A DNA stretch of 64,000 bases from Gammaproteobacteria bacterium (lineage in GTDB: Bacteria > Pseudomonadota > Gammaproteobacteria > Ga0077536): NCBI GenBank assembly GCA_016209015.1, contig JACQWY010000019.1, positions 62,001 through 126,000 on the forward strand, in the 5' to 3' direction. A program made the position numbers and the translations under genes. The notes beneath the pieces were generated by a model, which had not been told where the DNA came from, searched no databases, and worked only from the letters and a program-made list of their open reading frames with translations. Shown piece by piece: positions 63,918 to 64,000 of this stretch. Every line of letters starts with the position of its first letter. The stretch's first letter is position 1.

Positions 63918-64000
63918 TCACCCGGCCAGATGGCCGGCGATGAACGCCCATCCTCCTCGGGTTTGCGTCGAGTCCATGGTAAACGGCGCAGTGTAGGCGG
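63918..64000 (-). CDS. prmA: Probable 3' end of prmA
   Basis: About 26 codons read to TGA 63918-63920: APFTMDSTQTRGGWAFIAGHLAG. A Trp followed by hydrophobic residues and a Gly near the end fits the last strand of ribosomal protein L11 methyltransferase, and prmA usually precedes the DUF3426 gene. The piece is too short to be sure. Confidence 0.4.
   Translation of the reverse strand, partial: AYTAPFTMDSTQTRGGWAFIAGHLAG

Overview
This is a GC-rich bacterial chromosome segment, most likely from a gammaproteobacterium near the Xanthomonadales/Nevskiales/Steroidobacterales. The inference rests on the long-form PstC/PstA, the order (prmA)-DUF3426-dusB-fis-purH-purD, hemF next to his genes, a VPLPA-CTERM-like protein and a chromosomal integron. 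I saw no rRNA, tRNA or CRISPR array.

Layout. 1-6.8 kb: phosphate import genes pstS-pstC-pstA (minus strand) behind a three-repeat Pho-box-like site, a small methyltransferase, and polyphosphate kinase ppk1. 6.8-11 kb: exopolyphosphatase ppx, a DUF2007-like protein, bipA/typA and dtd. 11-17 kb: a GFA-family protein, a HAD phosphatase, a sorted secreted protein, an SDR and a PAS-GAF-GGDEF-EAL protein. 17-21 kb: an apparent catabolic operon (MarR, luciferase-like monooxygenase, alpha/beta hydrolase, class III CoA-transferase). 21-25 kb: small accessory genes, one clear pseudogene and dispersed repeats. 25.6-34.9 kb: a tightly overlapping signalling operon (soluble hybrid kinase, REC-HD-GYP, PhnD-like binding protein, membrane hybrid kinase). 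34.8-38.4 kb: small single genes.

38.5-48.4 kb is a chromosomal integron: integrase intI at 47453-48433 (plus) and an array of about 14 cassettes running leftward from attI at about 47283. About a dozen attC sites separate them. The array holds four toxin-antitoxin modules (two VapBC-type, one BrnTA, one RelBE/ParDE-type with a nonsense codon in the toxin), unknown proteins, and decayed parts: an IS3 transposase fossil, a truncated attC and fragments copied from other cassettes.

48.6-55.5 kb carries assorted enzymes and several repeat elements, including two tandem 144-bp units with perfect 15-bp inverted ends. 55.6-64 kb returns to housekeeping genes: hemF, hisB, hisH, purD, purH, fis, dusB, a DUF3426 protein and probably the 3' end of prmA. 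Non-coding hairpin repeats recur throughout. The best-defined family shares a motif of about 31 bases (CGATCGATGCGCCTCC...) found at seven sites.
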